Assembly (NCBI GenBank): GCA_019234295.1
Contig: JAFALK010000017.1
Location: 1 to 64,000 of the forward strand
DNA length: 64,000 nucleotides
Direction: 5' to 3'
Source of the DNA: Roseateles sp.
GTDB taxonomy: Bacteria; Pseudomonadota; Gammaproteobacteria; Burkholderiales; Burkholderiaceae_C
Below, one piece after another: positions 17,864-27,015 of the stretch. Position 1 is the first letter of the stretch; each line of letters starts with the position of its first letter. The position numbers were made by a program, and so were the translations under genes. The notes beneath the pieces are model-generated. The model was given only the letters and a program-made list of their open reading frames with translations, had not been told where the DNA came from and did not search any database.

Positions 17864-18433
17864 TCATTCGGCGCTCCAGACCAAGCCCTCCTCCGTCAGC
17901 ATGGCGGCCACAGGCACGTCATCGGGCTGGGCCTTGAGCAGAGGCAAGAAGCCATGCGCATAGCCCACGCCGACCATGACGGGCTGCGGCTCCATCTCGG
18001 AGACCGTGCGCGCCATGAAGCCGCCACCGTAGCCGATGCGCAGGCCGGCCGGACCGTAACCGACGCACGGCACGAGCAGCATCTGGGGCTGGAAGGTCTC
18101 GGTGTCCTTGGGCTTGGGAATGCCGTAGGCGTCTTCCTCCATGGGGCAGCCCGGATACCAGACGTGGAATTGCAGCGTGCCATGCTGCTTGTCGACCACG
18201 GGCAGGCCGATGCGGCGATCCGGGTGGGCCTCGCTCCAGCGGTACAGCGCAGGCAGCGGATCGAACTCGCCCTTGATCGGCCAGTAGGCGCCAATGGTCT
18301 GCTCGCGCCGCTGCACCAGCCACACGCGCAACACCTCCTGCAGCTGCGCGGCCAGGTCGAGCCGGTGCGGCAGGTTCAGGCGATCTTCGATCAGCTTCTT
18401 GCGCAGGGCTGCGCGGTCGTTCTGGAAAAGCAA
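17864..18433 (-). CDS. 5-formyltetrahydrofolate cyclo-ligase family protein (divergent copy)
   Basis: A 189-residue protein of the 5-FTHF cyclo-ligase fold, which recycles 5-formyl-THF to 5,10-methenyl-THF. 'TIGAYWPIKGEFDPLP' and 'LLVPCVGYGPAGLRIGYGGGF' match the family, but the usual GYGGGYYDR ends here as GYGGGFMAR, losing the Asp. The start is TTG at 18433, seven bases after a perfect AGGAGG (18441-18446, minus strand); no nearby ATG fits the homology. A second, more canonical paralogue lies at 20138-20692. Confidence 0.85.
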   Translation of the reverse strand: MLFQNDRAALRKKLIEDRLNLPHRLDLAAQLQEVLRVWLVQRREQTIGAYWPIKGEFDPLPALYRWSEAHPDRRIGLPVVDKQHGTLQFHVWYPGCPMEEDAYGIPKPKDTETFQPQMLLVPCVGYGPAGLRIGYGGGFMARTVSEMEPQPVMVGVGYAHGFLPLLKAQPDDVPVAAMLTEEGLVWSAE

Positions 18434-18478
18434 GGGGCGGCCTCCTGAAGGCCACGATTGTGGGGCGAGAATGGGCCG

Positions 18479-18844
18479 ATGCAAGAGCTGACACGTCACT
18501 GCCTGGAGCTGCTGTCCCCACTGGGAGTCGCGCGCTCGCGCCGCATGTTCGGCGGCGTGGGGCTGTACGTGGATGACATTTTCATTGCCCTGATCGACGA
18601 CGAGCAGCTCTACCTGAAGGCCGACGAGCTCACGCGAGCGCGATTCGAGGCCGCCGGTGCGGGCCAGCCCTTCTGCTTCCCCAAGGACGGCGAGCTGGTC
18701 GCCACGAGCTATCTGCGGCCGCCCGAGGAGGCCATGGAATCGCCGGCCCTGATGCTTCCGTGGGCGCGACTGGCCCTGGAGGCCGCGCTGCGCAAGCGGA
18801 CCCCGAAGTCCGCCGTCAAGCCGGGACGCAAGAAGCGCTCCTGA
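18479..18844 (+). CDS. TfoX N-terminal domain protein
   Basis: A 121-residue protein with the TfoX/Sxy N-terminal fold: 'LSPLGVARSRRMFGGVGLYVDDIFIALIDDEQLYLKAD' then 'ELVATSYLRPPEEAMESP'. Full-length Sxy activates competence genes with CRP; single-domain versions such as this have no established role. The C-terminus is basic (PKSAVKPGRKKRS). It diverges from the cyclo-ligase gene (45-bp gap) and its 3' end overlaps the convergent DUF2917 gene by about 29 bp. Confidence 0.85.
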   Translation: MQELTRHCLELLSPLGVARSRRMFGGVGLYVDDIFIALIDDEQLYLKADELTRARFEAAGAGQPFCFPKDGELVATSYLRPPEEAMESPALMLPWARLALEAALRKRTPKSAVKPGRKKRS

Positions 18845-19118
18845 GCAGGCGTGGCCAGGTCCACACGGCCTTGCGCACCCGCACGCAGGGCGGCACGAGC
18901 AGCTGGAACTGCGCCTCGGGCCACGCCTCGATCAGCACGTCCTCGCCAGCGTCGAGCTGGACGCTCTGGCCCGCCGCGAGCCACAGGTCTTCACCATGGC
19001 CGCTCTGGGTGATCCACACGCGCCCCTGCACCACCTGCAAGGCGCGCGCGCCGGGGCCGATCATCAGGCTCAGGGCCTCGCCTTTTTCGACGCTCCACAG
19101 GGCTTGCTGTTCGCTCAT
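18816..19118 (-). CDS. DUF2917 family protein
   Basis: A 100-residue small beta-rich protein: 'GEALSLMIGPGARALQVVQGRVWITQSGHGEDLWLAAGQSVQLDAGEDVLIEAW' is the DUF2917 (cupin-like) pattern. GAGGAG precedes the ATG by about 7 nt. Function is unknown, but in beta-proteobacteria these genes are often divergent from a LysR regulator, as here, which suggests it is that regulator's target. The 3' end overlaps the tfoX-like gene on the other strand. Confidence 0.8.
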   Translation of the reverse strand: MSEQQALWSVEKGEALSLMIGPGARALQVVQGRVWITQSGHGEDLWLAAGQSVQLDAGEDVLIEAWPEAQFQLLVPPCVRVRKAVWTWPRLLRSASCVPA

Positions 19119-19180
19119 GGCTGTACTCCTCGATCCCATTTCTGAATCCTAGAGATGGCAGCGTCCCCGGTCCAATGAAG

Positions 19181-19193
19181 TCTGGGGTCCAGA
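19181..19193. promoter_or_regulatory. Candidate LysR binding palindrome
   Basis: TCTGG (19181-19185) and CCAGA (19189-19193) are a perfect inverted repeat with a 3-nt spacer, in the 91-bp region between the divergent DUF2917 and LysR genes. GGTCCA also occurs twice nearby (19169-19174 and 19186-19191). LysR proteins commonly bind such divergent regions; binding here is inferred from position. Confidence 0.35.
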
Positions 19194-19209
19194 TTGATAC
19201 CATCCACGC

Positions 19210-20127
19210 ATGAATACTCCGCGCCAGCGCCCGCTTGCTGTCGGCACCTTGCGCGCGTTCGAGGCGGTGGCGCGGCACCTGAGCTTCCGTGTCGCGTCGG
19301 AGGAGCTGCACCTGACGCAATCGGCCGTGAGCCGTCAGATCCAGGCTCTGGAGGAAGAGATCGGCGCCACCCTGTTCCTGCGCGGCACGCGCCATGTGGA
19401 GCTAACGGCCGATGGTCAGACCCTCCTGGCCGCGGTCACCGCCAGCCTACCGAGGTTGGACCAGGCTGTGCGCCAGATCCGCCAGCGGCGCGGGCGGCGT
19501 GTGGTCAACGTGACGACCTTCGCTTCCTTCGCTTCGCTGTGGCTGCTGCCACGGCTGGAAGCCTTTCAGCGCGAGCATCCGGACATCGACATCCGCGTTT
19601 CAGCACAGGATCAGATCGTGGCGGTGGACGACAGCGAGTTCGACCTGGCCCTGCGCTACACCGAGCGCCCACCTGCGGGCGCCCTGCGGCTCTTCGGCGA
19701 GCTTCTCACGCCGGTGGCCGGCCGCGGCGCCACCCTGCCGCGCGAGCCGGCCGAGTTGGCCAACCACACGCTGGCGGAGGAGGACTCCGTCAACGTCGGC
19801 CCCGAGGTGCTGAGCTGGCGCCGCTGGCTGCGCGAGCAAGGCCTGCCCCAGCTCGAGCCAAGGCGCTGGCTTTATCTGAACTTCACCTACCAGCAGGTAC
19901 AGGCGGCGCTGAGCGGCCACGCACTGGCGCTGGCAAGACTGCCCCTGGTAAGCGAATCGCTGATCCGCGGCGACCTCGTCGAACCCTTCGGGCCGGCCTT
20001 GCGCCTGCCAGGGGCGCACAGCTACTGGCTGGTGCCGGGGCCGCGCGTGCGGCCCGAGGTGCAGCGCTTCTGCGAATGGATCGGCGATCAAGCTGCGCAG
20101 ACGCGCCACCAGATCGGCGAACCCTAG
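19210..20127 (+). CDS. LysR family transcriptional regulator (GcvA-like)
   Basis: A 305-residue LysR-type regulator. The N-terminal winged helix 'LRAFEAVARHLSFRVASEELHLTQSAVSRQIQALEEEIGATLF' is canonical, followed by a linker helix and a periplasmic-binding-like effector domain (about 95-295, starting 'VVNVTTFASFASLWLLPRLEAF'), of the GcvA/AmpR-like branch. The effector is unknown. It diverges from the DUF2917 gene and likely regulates it and itself. Confidence 0.9.
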   Translation: MNTPRQRPLAVGTLRAFEAVARHLSFRVASEELHLTQSAVSRQIQALEEEIGATLFLRGTRHVELTADGQTLLAAVTASLPRLDQAVRQIRQRRGRRVVNVTTFASFASLWLLPRLEAFQREHPDIDIRVSAQDQIVAVDDSEFDLALRYTERPPAGALRLFGELLTPVAGRGATLPREPAELANHTLAEEDSVNVGPEVLSWRRWLREQGLPQLEPRRWLYLNFTYQQVQAALSGHALALARLPLVSESLIRGDLVEPFGPALRLPGAHSYWLVPGPRVRPEVQRFCEWIGDQAAQTRHQIGEP

Positions 20128-20137
20128 GACCAGGAAC

Positions 20138-20692
20138 CTAAGGCGCGATCACTTCGCTCTCGGTCAGAATCACCGTCAAGGGCTGGTCGTGCGGCTCGGG
20201 CGCGAAGCGCGCCTCGCCCACGGACCATGCCAGGCCCACGCTGGTCACGCCAGGATGCTCAGCCAGCCAGCGATCGAAATAGCCGCCGCCATAGCCGAGG
20301 CGATAGCCTTCGCGCGTGAAGCCTACGCAGGGCACGAGGACCACGTCGGGAATGACCACGGGACCCGCACAACTTGCGATGCCGCACTCATCGGAAAGCT
20401 GCTCGGCAGCTTCCGTCCACAAGCGGAACTCCATGCGCCGCGGCGACTTGTACGCAAAAGGCAGCGCCCATTGCACGCCCTCTTCGCGAAGCAGTTGCGC
20501 GCCTGCGTTAAATTCACCGTCAAGAGGCCAGTACAGGCCCAGGCACAAAGGTTCGAGCTGCGCGAGCACATCGCGAAGCAGGAGACCCAGGGCAGCTTCC
20601 GCCGGATGATGGGCGGGAGAGTTCAGCCACTCGCGACGGCGCGACAGCAGTTCGTTGCGCAGGGCGGCACGCTCGGTCTTCAGTTCGGACAC
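20138..20692 (-). CDS. 5-formyltetrahydrofolate cyclo-ligase
   Basis: A canonical 5-FTHF cyclo-ligase of 184 residues: 'ALRNELLSRRREW' at the N-terminus, 'CLGLYWPLDGEFNAG', 'VIPDVVLVPCVGFTREGYRLGYGGGYFDRWLAE' with the complete GYGGGYxDR phosphate-binding motif. It converts 5-formyl-THF to 5,10-methenyl-THF with ATP. The start is placed at a GTG giving VSELKTERAAL; an in-frame GTG at 20737 would add 15 residues and run into the divergent slt gene. It is the second such gene within 2.3 kb. Confidence 0.85.
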   Translation of the reverse strand: MSELKTERAALRNELLSRRREWLNSPAHHPAEAALGLLLRDVLAQLEPLCLGLYWPLDGEFNAGAQLLREEGVQWALPFAYKSPRRMEFRLWTEAAEQLSDECGIASCAGPVVIPDVVLVPCVGFTREGYRLGYGGGYFDRWLAEHPGVTSVGLAWSVGEARFAPEPHDQPLTVILTESEVIAP

Positions 20693-20718
20693 GGCATCAC
20701 ATGCATGAAGGATAGGTT

Positions 20719-22713
20719 TTGGCAGTATATGGATCACCCCGGCTGATCGGCCTCTTGGTCCTGGGATTGGCGCTCTTCAGTGGTGCACAGGCCCAGGACA
20801 CCGAGGTCCAGAATCAGCAGACCCTGGCGGCGCACGCGGCCTTCGTCAAGCGCGACCGGGCCCAGCTCGCGCAGCTGGCGGCACAAAGCGCCGGCAACCC
20901 GCTCGCACCGTGGATTGAGTACTGGGCGCTCAACGTCCGCCTGGGCGAGGCCACCCAGGCCGATCTGGACGCCTTCTATGCACGCTGGCGTGGCAGCTAT
21001 GTTGAAGACCGACTTCGCAACGACTGGCTGCTCGAACTCGGCCACCGCCGCGACTGGAAGAACTTCCAGAACGACTACGCCGCCTACAAGATGCGCGACG
21101 ACCGCGAGGTCCTGTGCTTCGCCCTGCTGGCCGATCACCTTGCCGGCAAGAAGGTCGCAAGCGAGGCTCGCGCCGCCTGGCTGGCGCAGCGCGAAGGCGA
21201 CGAAGGCTGCCAGATGCTGGCCGCCACGCTGTTCGACGCCAAGCTGCTGAGTCCGGCCGACGTCTGGCTCAAGTTGCGCCTCTCCATCGAGGCGGGCAGG
21301 CCGCGCGCGGCGAAGCTCGCGTCTTCCCTGCTGGGCGCGCCAGTGGAGCTGGCGGTCGCCGAGATCCAGGACAAGGCCGGCAAATACTTGAGCCGCAAGG
21401 CCCGCAGCGGAACGCCGCGCGAGGACGCACTCACGACCCTGGCCTTGATGCGCGTGGCCGCGTCCGACCCCGATCAGGCCGAGAGCCTGCTCAAGAGCCG
21501 CTGGCAGCGCGCCCTGCCGCCAGAGCTGGCCGCGTGGGCCTGGACCCAGGCGGCGCGCCAGGCCGCCATGCGCGTGGACCCGCGCGCCGCCGAGCTGTTC
21601 GAGCACGCCCTTGAAACCCACGGGCGCGCCGGCGCCCCCGAGTGGAGTGGCGACACCTTGGCGTGGATGACCCGTGCCGCACTGCGCGTACAGCGCTGGC
21701 CCCTGGTGCTGCAGGCCATCGCCATGATGGACGCCAACCAGCAGCGCGAGCCGCAGTGGCAGTACTGGCGCGCACGAGCCCTGATCGCCGGCGGCAATGC
21801 CGCGGATGCCACCACGGCCGGCGAGCTGCTGCGCAACCTGGCCGAGGCCCCGAACGCGGCGCTGACCTTCTACGGCCAACTCGCCGCCGAAGACCTGCAC
21901 AAGCCCGTCTCGCTGCCCCAGCCGCCGGCCCCGCTGACGGCGGGCGAGCGCAGCGCTGCGCGTGCGACGCCCGGCGTGCAGCGCGCCTTGCTGCTGCTCT
22001 CGCTCGGCATGCGCAGCGAAGGCCTGCGCGAATGGAATTTCAGCATGCGCGGCCTCTCTGACCGCGAGTTGCGCGCCGCCGCCCAGGAGGCCTGCGACGC
22101 CCAGGCCTGGGACCGCTGCATCAGCGCCAGCGAGCGCACGCGCTTTGAGATGGACATCGCCCAGCGCTATCCCCTGCCCTATCGCGACGAGCTCATGGCC
22201 GCCACCCTGGCCGCCGGCGTCGAGCCGGCCTATGCCTACGGCTTGATCCACCAGGAATCGCGCTTCGTGTTCGATTCGCGCTCGCATGTGGGCGCGGCCG
22301 GCCTCATGCAGCTCATGCCGCCTACCGCCAAATGGGTGGCCAAGAAACAGGGCATCCCCTTCAAGCCCGAGACCCTGTATGAGACGCCCGTGAACCTGCG
22401 CATCGGCGCCGGTTATCTGCGCATGGTGCTGGACAGCTTCAAAGGCTCGCTGCCGCTGGCCGCTGCCGCCTACAACGCCGGCCCCTCGCGGCCGCGGCGC
22501 TGGCGCGAAGGCACGACGCTGGATGCCGCGATCTGGACCGAGACGATTCCCTTTTGGGAAACGCGCGACTACGTGAAGAAGGTGCTCATCAACACGATCG
22601 TCTATTCCCGGCTGCTCGGCGGCGCGGACAAGAGCCTGCGCGACCACCTGGGGCGAGCCATCGGCCCGGTGATCGAAAGCCCGGACACTGACGCGCCACC
22701 GCCTGCATCATGA
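20719..22713 (+). CDS. slt: Soluble lytic murein transglycosylase
   Basis: A 664-residue exported peptidoglycan lytic enzyme. A signal peptide (to about residue 25, ...ALFSGAQAQ) is followed by a long alpha-helical superhelix (about 30-480) as in Slt70, and a C-terminal goose-lysozyme-like SLT domain: 'YAYGLIHQESRFVFDSRSHVGAAGLMQLMPPTA' holds the catalytic glutamate, and 'AAAAYNAGPSRPRRW' is the substrate-binding motif. The start is TTG at 20719, preceded by AAGGA at 20708-20712. It cleaves glycan strands forming 1,6-anhydromuramyl ends in the periplasm. Confidence 0.93.
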   Translation: MAVYGSPRLIGLLVLGLALFSGAQAQDTEVQNQQTLAAHAAFVKRDRAQLAQLAAQSAGNPLAPWIEYWALNVRLGEATQADLDAFYARWRGSYVEDRLRNDWLLELGHRRDWKNFQNDYAAYKMRDDREVLCFALLADHLAGKKVASEARAAWLAQREGDEGCQMLAATLFDAKLLSPADVWLKLRLSIEAGRPRAAKLASSLLGAPVELAVAEIQDKAGKYLSRKARSGTPREDALTTLALMRVAASDPDQAESLLKSRWQRALPPELAAWAWTQAARQAAMRVDPRAAELFEHALETHGRAGAPEWSGDTLAWMTRAALRVQRWPLVLQAIAMMDANQQREPQWQYWRARALIAGGNAADATTAGELLRNLAEAPNAALTFYGQLAAEDLHKPVSLPQPPAPLTAGERSAARATPGVQRALLLLSLGMRSEGLREWNFSMRGLSDRELRAAAQEACDAQAWDRCISASERTRFEMDIAQRYPLPYRDELMAATLAAGVEPAYAYGLIHQESRFVFDSRSHVGAAGLMQLMPPTAKWVAKKQGIPFKPETLYETPVNLRIGAGYLRMVLDSFKGSLPLAAAAYNAGPSRPRRWREGTTLDAAIWTETIPFWETRDYVKKVLINTIVYSRLLGGADKSLRDHLGRAIGPVIESPDTDAPPPAS

Positions 22714-22798
22714 CCGATGCGCATGAATGCGATGCGGCGAAATCAGCACTGCAATGAAGCCGCGCCGATATGCTGAAGACCATCGACAAGGAGGCCTG

Positions 22799-23485
22799 AT
22801 GGCAAAGCTTTATATCGGCAACAAGAACTATTCGTCCTGGTCCATGCGCCCCTGGGTGCTGGCCCGCGCGCTGGGCATTCCCTTCGAGGAGGTCATGGTG
22901 CGCTTCGACTTCGCCGAGGCCGACTCGCAATTCCACAAGAAGCTGCAGCACGTGACCCCGGCCGGCCGCGTGCCGGTGTGGGTGGAGAACGACGGCTTTG
23001 CGGTCTGGGACACGCTGGCCATCATCGAACACCTGGCCGAGCGCCACGGCGATGCAGGTGTGTGGCCCCAGGCTCTGAACGACCGCAGCCGCGCGCGCAG
23101 CCTGTGCGCCGAGATGCACGCGGGCTTCTCCGCGCTGCGCAATGCCTGCCCGATGAACATTGAGGCCTATTTTTTCGACCAGGGCAAGACGCTCTGGGTC
23201 GAGAACCCGGGCCTGCGCAAGGACGTGGCGCGCATCGACGAGTTGTGGAGCGAGGCCCTCGCCGCCAGCGGCGGGCCCTGGCTCTTCGGCAAGTTCAGCG
23301 CGGCCGACGCCTTTTACGCACCGGTGGCCGTGCGCCTGTCGCGCTTCGCCCTGCCGGTCTCGGCGGCGGCAGGCGCCTACGTTGAGCGAGTGCTGGCGCA
23401 TGGCGCGGTGCAGGAATGGACACAGGCTGCGCTGGCTGAGCAGCAGTACGTGCCCGAGGATGAGCCTTATCGCAAGGCGCGCTGA
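22799..23485 (+). CDS. Glutathione S-transferase family protein
   Basis: A 228-residue protein. The N-terminal thioredoxin-fold domain has 'KLYIGNKNYSSWSMRPWVLARALGIPFEE' with the active-site serine region and 'PAGRVPVWVENDGFAVWDTLAIIEHLAE', the gamma-Glu binding segment; the C-terminal helical domain follows. This N-terminus is typical of the YfcF/zeta-like bacterial GSTs. A perfect AAGGAGG (22788-22794) lies 4 nt before the ATG. Substrate unknown. Confidence 0.9.
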   Translation: MAKLYIGNKNYSSWSMRPWVLARALGIPFEEVMVRFDFAEADSQFHKKLQHVTPAGRVPVWVENDGFAVWDTLAIIEHLAERHGDAGVWPQALNDRSRARSLCAEMHAGFSALRNACPMNIEAYFFDQGKTLWVENPGLRKDVARIDELWSEALAASGGPWLFGKFSAADAFYAPVAVRLSRFALPVSAAAGAYVERVLAHGAVQEWTQAALAEQQYVPEDEPYRKAR

Positions 23486-23908
23486 GGACGGCCAGCAAAG
23501 GTCGGTTTGGCAGGCGCAGCGAGGCGTGGGAGACCCGTCATGTGACTGGTCTTGTTGCCGTTGCTGTGCAAACACGTCCGGTTCAGGGCGCGAAAGCGCG
23601 CTTCAGTGAGTTCTTGGACACTTGCTTGCTGGGGGGCCGCAGGGGGTGACCAGGCGAGGTGACCAGGCGAGGTGCCCAAGCCGCCGTGTTGGTGCCAGTC
23701 CAAAGTGTGCGCCATAGGCTGCCGCAACCCGACACACACTCCCACGGGTCTTCAGGCCTGGGCCGGCATTCACAGTGCGGGCAACAGACTTCATGCTGAT
23801 TGTCCAATTGACGCGGTCGCACGCTTCGAACCTCTGCGCGGAGCCCTGCATGACCCGGTCGCATCCGCCGATATGGCGTGCACAGACAGCTTGACTAGAC
23901 TCACGCCC
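23486..23908. other. Intergenic region before cca
   Basis: This 423-bp stretch shows no convincing gene. It contains a 13-bp tandem duplication (23646-23671), a short GC hairpin with a GAAA loop (23588-23599), and TTGACG at 23806-23811 that could be a -35 element for cca. An in-frame extension of cca into this region lacks homology. Nothing else was recognised. Confidence 0.4.
23646..23671. repeat. 13-bp tandem duplication
   Basis: GTGACCAGGCGAG occurs twice head to tail (23646-23658, 23659-23671) and is followed by a partial third copy (GTGCCCA). No coding or regulatory role is evident. Confidence 0.7.
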
Positions 23909-25123
23909 ATGAAAATCTACCGAGTGGGCGGCGCCGTGCGCGATGCCTTGTTGCAGCGCCCCGTCAGCGATGTCGACTGGGTCGTCGTCGGCGCCAGCCC
24001 CGAGGTCATGCTGGCCCAAGGCTTCCAGCCCGTGGGCAAGGACTTCCCCGTCTTCCTGCATCCGCAGACCCACGAGGAATACGCGCTGGCGCGCACCGAG
24101 CGCAAGACAGGGCCCGGCTATCACGGCTTCGTCGTCCACGCCGCGCCCGAGGTGACGTTGGAAGAAGACCTGGCGCGCCGTGACCTCACCATCAATGCCA
24201 TGGCCCAGGATGAGACCGGTGCCGTCGTCGATCCTTTCCAGGGCCGGCGCGATCTGCACGAGCGCATGCTGCGCCATGTCTCGCCTGCCTTTGCAGAGGA
24301 TCCGGTGCGCATCCTGCGCCTGGCGCGCTTCGCGGCGCGCTTCCACGACTTCAGCGTGGCGCCGGAGACCCTGAACCTGATGCGCGAGATGGTGGCCGCC
24401 GGCGAGGTCGACGCCCTGGTGCCCGAGCGCGTCTGGCAGGAGATCGCGCGCGGGCTGATGGAGGCCCACCCGGAGCGCATGATTGAGGTGCTGCGCGAAT
24501 GCGGCGCCCTGGCTGTGCTCGCACCGGAGATCGAGCGGCTCTTCGGCGTGCCGCAGCCGCCAGAGCACCATCCCGAGATCGACACCGGACTGCATCTGCT
24601 CATGGTGCTGCAGCAATGCGCGCGACTGGGAGCTCCGCTGGCGGTGCGCTATGCCTTGCTGTGCCACGACCTCGGCAAGGGCACGACACGGCCAGAGGAG
24701 CTGCCGCGCCACATCGCCCACGAGAGTCGCAGCGTGAAGCTGGCCCAGGGCCTGAGCGAGCGCTGGCGCGTGCCGGCGGAATGCCGCGAGCTGGCCGAGC
24801 TGCTGGCTCGCGAGCACACGCATGTGCACCAATCTCTGGGCCTCTCGGCCGAAGCGCGGCTACGCCTGCTCGAGCGCTGCGATGCCTGGCGCCGGCCTGA
24901 GCGATTCGCGCAGATGCTGCTCGGCTGCGAGTGCGACGCGCGCGGCCGCGCCGGACTCGAAGACCGCGACTATCCGCAGCGGCAGCGCCTGAGCGAGGAC
25001 CTGGCGCTCACGCAGGCCGTGGACCTGGCTGCGGTCAGCGCCGCGGCACTGGCCAAGGGCCTCAAGGGGCCGGCCATTGGGGCGGCCGTGCGGGCCGCGC
25101 GCCTGGCTGCGCTGAAGGCCTGA
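23909..25123 (+). CDS. cca: CCA-adding tRNA nucleotidyltransferase with HD domain
   Basis: Adds or repairs the 3' CCA of tRNA. The 404-residue class II enzyme has '[25 protein letters not shown]' with the catalytic DxD, '[15 protein letters not shown]' and '[16 protein letters not shown]' in the nucleotidyltransferase and neck regions, and a C-terminal HD domain (about 225-350) with '[11 protein letters not shown]', which in the E. coli-type enzyme has phosphodiesterase/phosphatase activity. Start at MKIYRVGG. It converges on the MidA-type methyltransferase gene. Confidence 0.95.
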   Translation: MKIYRVGGAVRDALLQRPVSDVDWVVVGASPEVMLAQGFQPVGKDFPVFLHPQTHEEYALARTERKTGPGYHGFVVHAAPEVTLEEDLARRDLTINAMAQDETGAVVDPFQGRRDLHERMLRHVSPAFAEDPVRILRLARFAARFHDFSVAPETLNLMREMVAAGEVDALVPERVWQEIARGLMEAHPERMIEVLRECGALAVLAPEIERLFGVPQPPEHHPEIDTGLHLLMVLQQCARLGAPLAVRYALLCHDLGKGTTRPEELPRHIAHESRSVKLAQGLSERWRVPAECRELAELLAREHTHVHQSLGLSAEARLRLLERCDAWRRPERFAQMLLGCECDARGRAGLEDRDYPQRQRLSEDLALTQAVDLAAVSAAALAKGLKGPAIGAAVRAARLAALKA

Positions 25124-25133
25124 GCCCGAGCTC

Positions 25134-26198
25134 CTATAGCGTGTGGGAGCGGTCGCCTGCCACGAAGCCGACAGCGTCGAAGCCCTCGCCCGTGGCGAAG
25201 CCGATGACCTTGAACAGCTCGCCCATCTCGTGCTCATTGACGAGCTTGAGCGCCATCGCACGTTCGGCCAGGCTGGCATGCGTGAGCCGGTCCACGAGGC
25301 CACAGTTGATCAGAAAGTTGGCCTGACTCGTGTAGCCTAGGACCGTGAGCCCCGCATCCTGGCCCGCGAGCGCGATGCCGGTGAAATTGACGTGGGCAGT
25401 AATGTCCTTCTTGCCGACGAGCGTGAGCGGATCGGGGTCGGCGCGATGCAGGTGGTGGCACATCAGTGTGCCGCCAATGCGCTGCGGGTGGTAGTACTCG
25501 GCCTCGGGAAAGCCGTAGTCGATCAAGAAGGCGGCGCCGCGCTCCAGCGACTGCGCCAGCGTGCGCACGAAAGCCTCGGCCTGTGGGTGGATCTCGGTCG
25601 TGGTGCCCGGCACGGCCTGCATGGGCGCTTGCAAGGTGGTCGGCTGATCAGCGTAGGCAAAGGCTGCGCCGTCGACGATCACGCCGCGCTCGCGCCACTG
25701 CTCGCCGTCAAAGTGCACCAGCTGCACGGGCATGGCGTCGAGCACCTCGTTGCCCACGACCACGCCGGCAAAGCGCGCCGGCAGCGTGTCCAGCCATTCC
25801 ACCTTGGCGCGCCAGGGCGCGAGCTTCTCGGCCTGGCGTGCGCGCAGATTGCCGGAGATATCGACGATGGCATAGCGGCGCACGCGCTCACCGAGATGCG
25901 CCAGCAATTGCGCCGCCAGCGCGCCCGTGCCGGCGCCGAACTCCCAGACCTCGTCGGTCCCCGTGGCCTCCAGCGCCTGCGCCACCTGTACGGCCAGGGC
26001 CTCGCCGAACAGCGGCGAGAGCTCGGGGGCGGTGACGAAGTCCGAACCACTGCTGGGCATCAGGCCGAACTTCTGGCGCGCGCCGCTGTAGTAGCCGAGG
26101 CCGGGCTCGTACAGGGCCAGGGCCATGAAGCGGTCGAAAGGCAGCCAGCCGCCAGCGGCCGCGATCTCCTCGCTAACTCTTTGTTCCAGCGGCGTCAT
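25134..26198 (-). CDS. MidA/NDUFAF7-type SAM-dependent methyltransferase
   Basis: A 354-residue protein of the class I SAM methyltransferase family that includes mitochondrial NDUFAF7 (protein arginine methylation in complex I assembly). 'FDRFMALALYEPGLGYYSG', 'GSDFVTAPELSPLFGEALA', 'VWEFGAGTGALAAQLL' (SAM motif I) and 'VVVGNEVLDAMPVQL' are diagnostic. The bacterial target is not established. It overlaps the end of the uracil-DNA glycosylase gene by 26 bp and is the last gene of the purE-to-midA row. Confidence 0.9.
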   Translation of the reverse strand: MTPLEQRVSEEIAAAGGWLPFDRFMALALYEPGLGYYSGARQKFGLMPSSGSDFVTAPELSPLFGEALAVQVAQALEATGTDEVWEFGAGTGALAAQLLAHLGERVRRYAIVDISGNLRARQAEKLAPWRAKVEWLDTLPARFAGVVVGNEVLDAMPVQLVHFDGEQWRERGVIVDGAAFAYADQPTTLQAPMQAVPGTTTEIHPQAEAFVRTLAQSLERGAAFLIDYGFPEAEYYHPQRIGGTLMCHHLHRADPDPLTLVGKKDITAHVNFTGIALAGQDAGLTVLGYTSQANFLINCGLVDRLTHASLAERAMALKLVNEHEMGELFKVIGFATGEGFDAVGFVAGDRSHTL

Positions 26199-27015
26199 GG
26201 GTTTCGAGGGCGAGGCACAGGTCATCCCAAGCCAAGGCCTTGTCAGGTGGATTGCGCAGCAAGTAGGCAGGATGGTAGGTCACGATCACGGGCACACCGT
26301 TCACCTCATGCACGCGGCCGCGCAGGCGCCCGATCGCCTCGCTGGAATTCAGCAGGAACTGCACAGCGAAGCGGCCCATGGCGAGGATGATGCGCGGCCT
26401 GACGAGCTCGATCTGGCGCCGCAGATAGGGCTCGCACTGCGCGAGTTCGCCTGGCTCCGGGTTGCGGTTGCGCGGCGGCCGGCACTTGAGCGTGTTGGCG
26501 ATGAAGACCTGCTGCTCGGGCGAGCCATCGGCCCGCGAGAGCCCGATGGCTCGCAGCATGTTGTCCAGCAGCTTGCCGGCCTCACCGACGAAGGGCTCGC
26601 CTTGCAGGTCCTCCTGCTCGCCCGGCGCCTCGCCGATGATCATCCACTCGGCCGCCTGGTTGCCCACGCCGAAGACGGTGTTCTTGCGTCCCTCGCAAAG
26701 TCCGCAGGCACGGCAGTCGGCCACGCTCTCGCGCAGCGCGGCCCAGTCCATGCGGGCGATCTCTTCGGCGCGGGCGGAACGATCAACGGGGACGGGCACA
26801 CGCACAGACACAGGCACGTCCACGGGCGCGGCCACGGGCACGGGCACAGGCACGGGCGCAGGCACGGGGGCAGCGGATCGCGCCGCAGGAGCCTGCACAG
26901 GTGCGGCAGAGACCACGGGAGCGGGCGCCGGCGCCGCAGGGGCGACCACGGGGCGCTCCCACACACGAAGCCCCATGGCCTCGAGCATCCGGCGTTGACG
27001 TTCGTCCCAGCTCAT
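26173..27015 (-). CDS. Family 4 uracil-DNA glycosylase with Ala/Pro/Val-rich linker
   Basis: A 280-residue uracil-DNA glycosylase. The catalytic domain (about 85-275) has the Fe-S cluster cysteines in '[10 protein letters not shown]', 'CRPP' and 'QCEPYL', the active-site 'GEAPGEQED' and the C-terminal '[10 protein letters not shown]' histidine motif. It removes uracil from DNA. The first ~20 residues are separated from the domain by a low-complexity linker (about 24-78) made almost only of A, P and V, encoded by a near-repetitive GGGCAC/ACGGGC tract at about 26770-26960. Start overlaps the rimI stop (ATGA). Confidence 0.92.
   Translation of the reverse strand: MSWDERQRRMLEAMGLRVWERPVVAPAAPAPAPVVSAAPVQAPAARSAAPVPAPVPVPVPVAAPVDVPVSVRVPVPVDRSARAEEIARMDWAALRESVADCRACGLCEGRKNTVFGVGNQAAEWMIIGEAPGEQEDLQGEPFVGEAGKLLDNMLRAIGLSRADGSPEQQVFIANTLKCRPPRNRNPEPGELAQCEPYLRRQIELVRPRIILAMGRFAVQFLLNSSEAIGRLRGRVHEVNGVPVIVTYHPAYLLRNPPDKALAWDDLCLALETHDAAGTKS

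Noticed and set aside
20734-22647. Long open frame antisense to slt (637 codons)
   Set aside because: Same cause; the sense strand encodes a complete lytic transglycosylase with catalytic motif.
23646-23671. Tandem repeats considered as a CRISPR remnant
   Set aside because: Units are 13 bp, directly adjacent without spacers, and no cas genes are present.
23815-23850. TTCGAAC T-loop-like sequence considered as a tRNA
   Set aside because: Flanking bases do not form a T-arm or acceptor stem and no CCA end or anticodon arm is present.
23672-23908. N-terminal extension of Cca
   Set aside because: The added residues have no similarity to the family; the conserved YRVGGAVRD begins right after the ATG at 23909.
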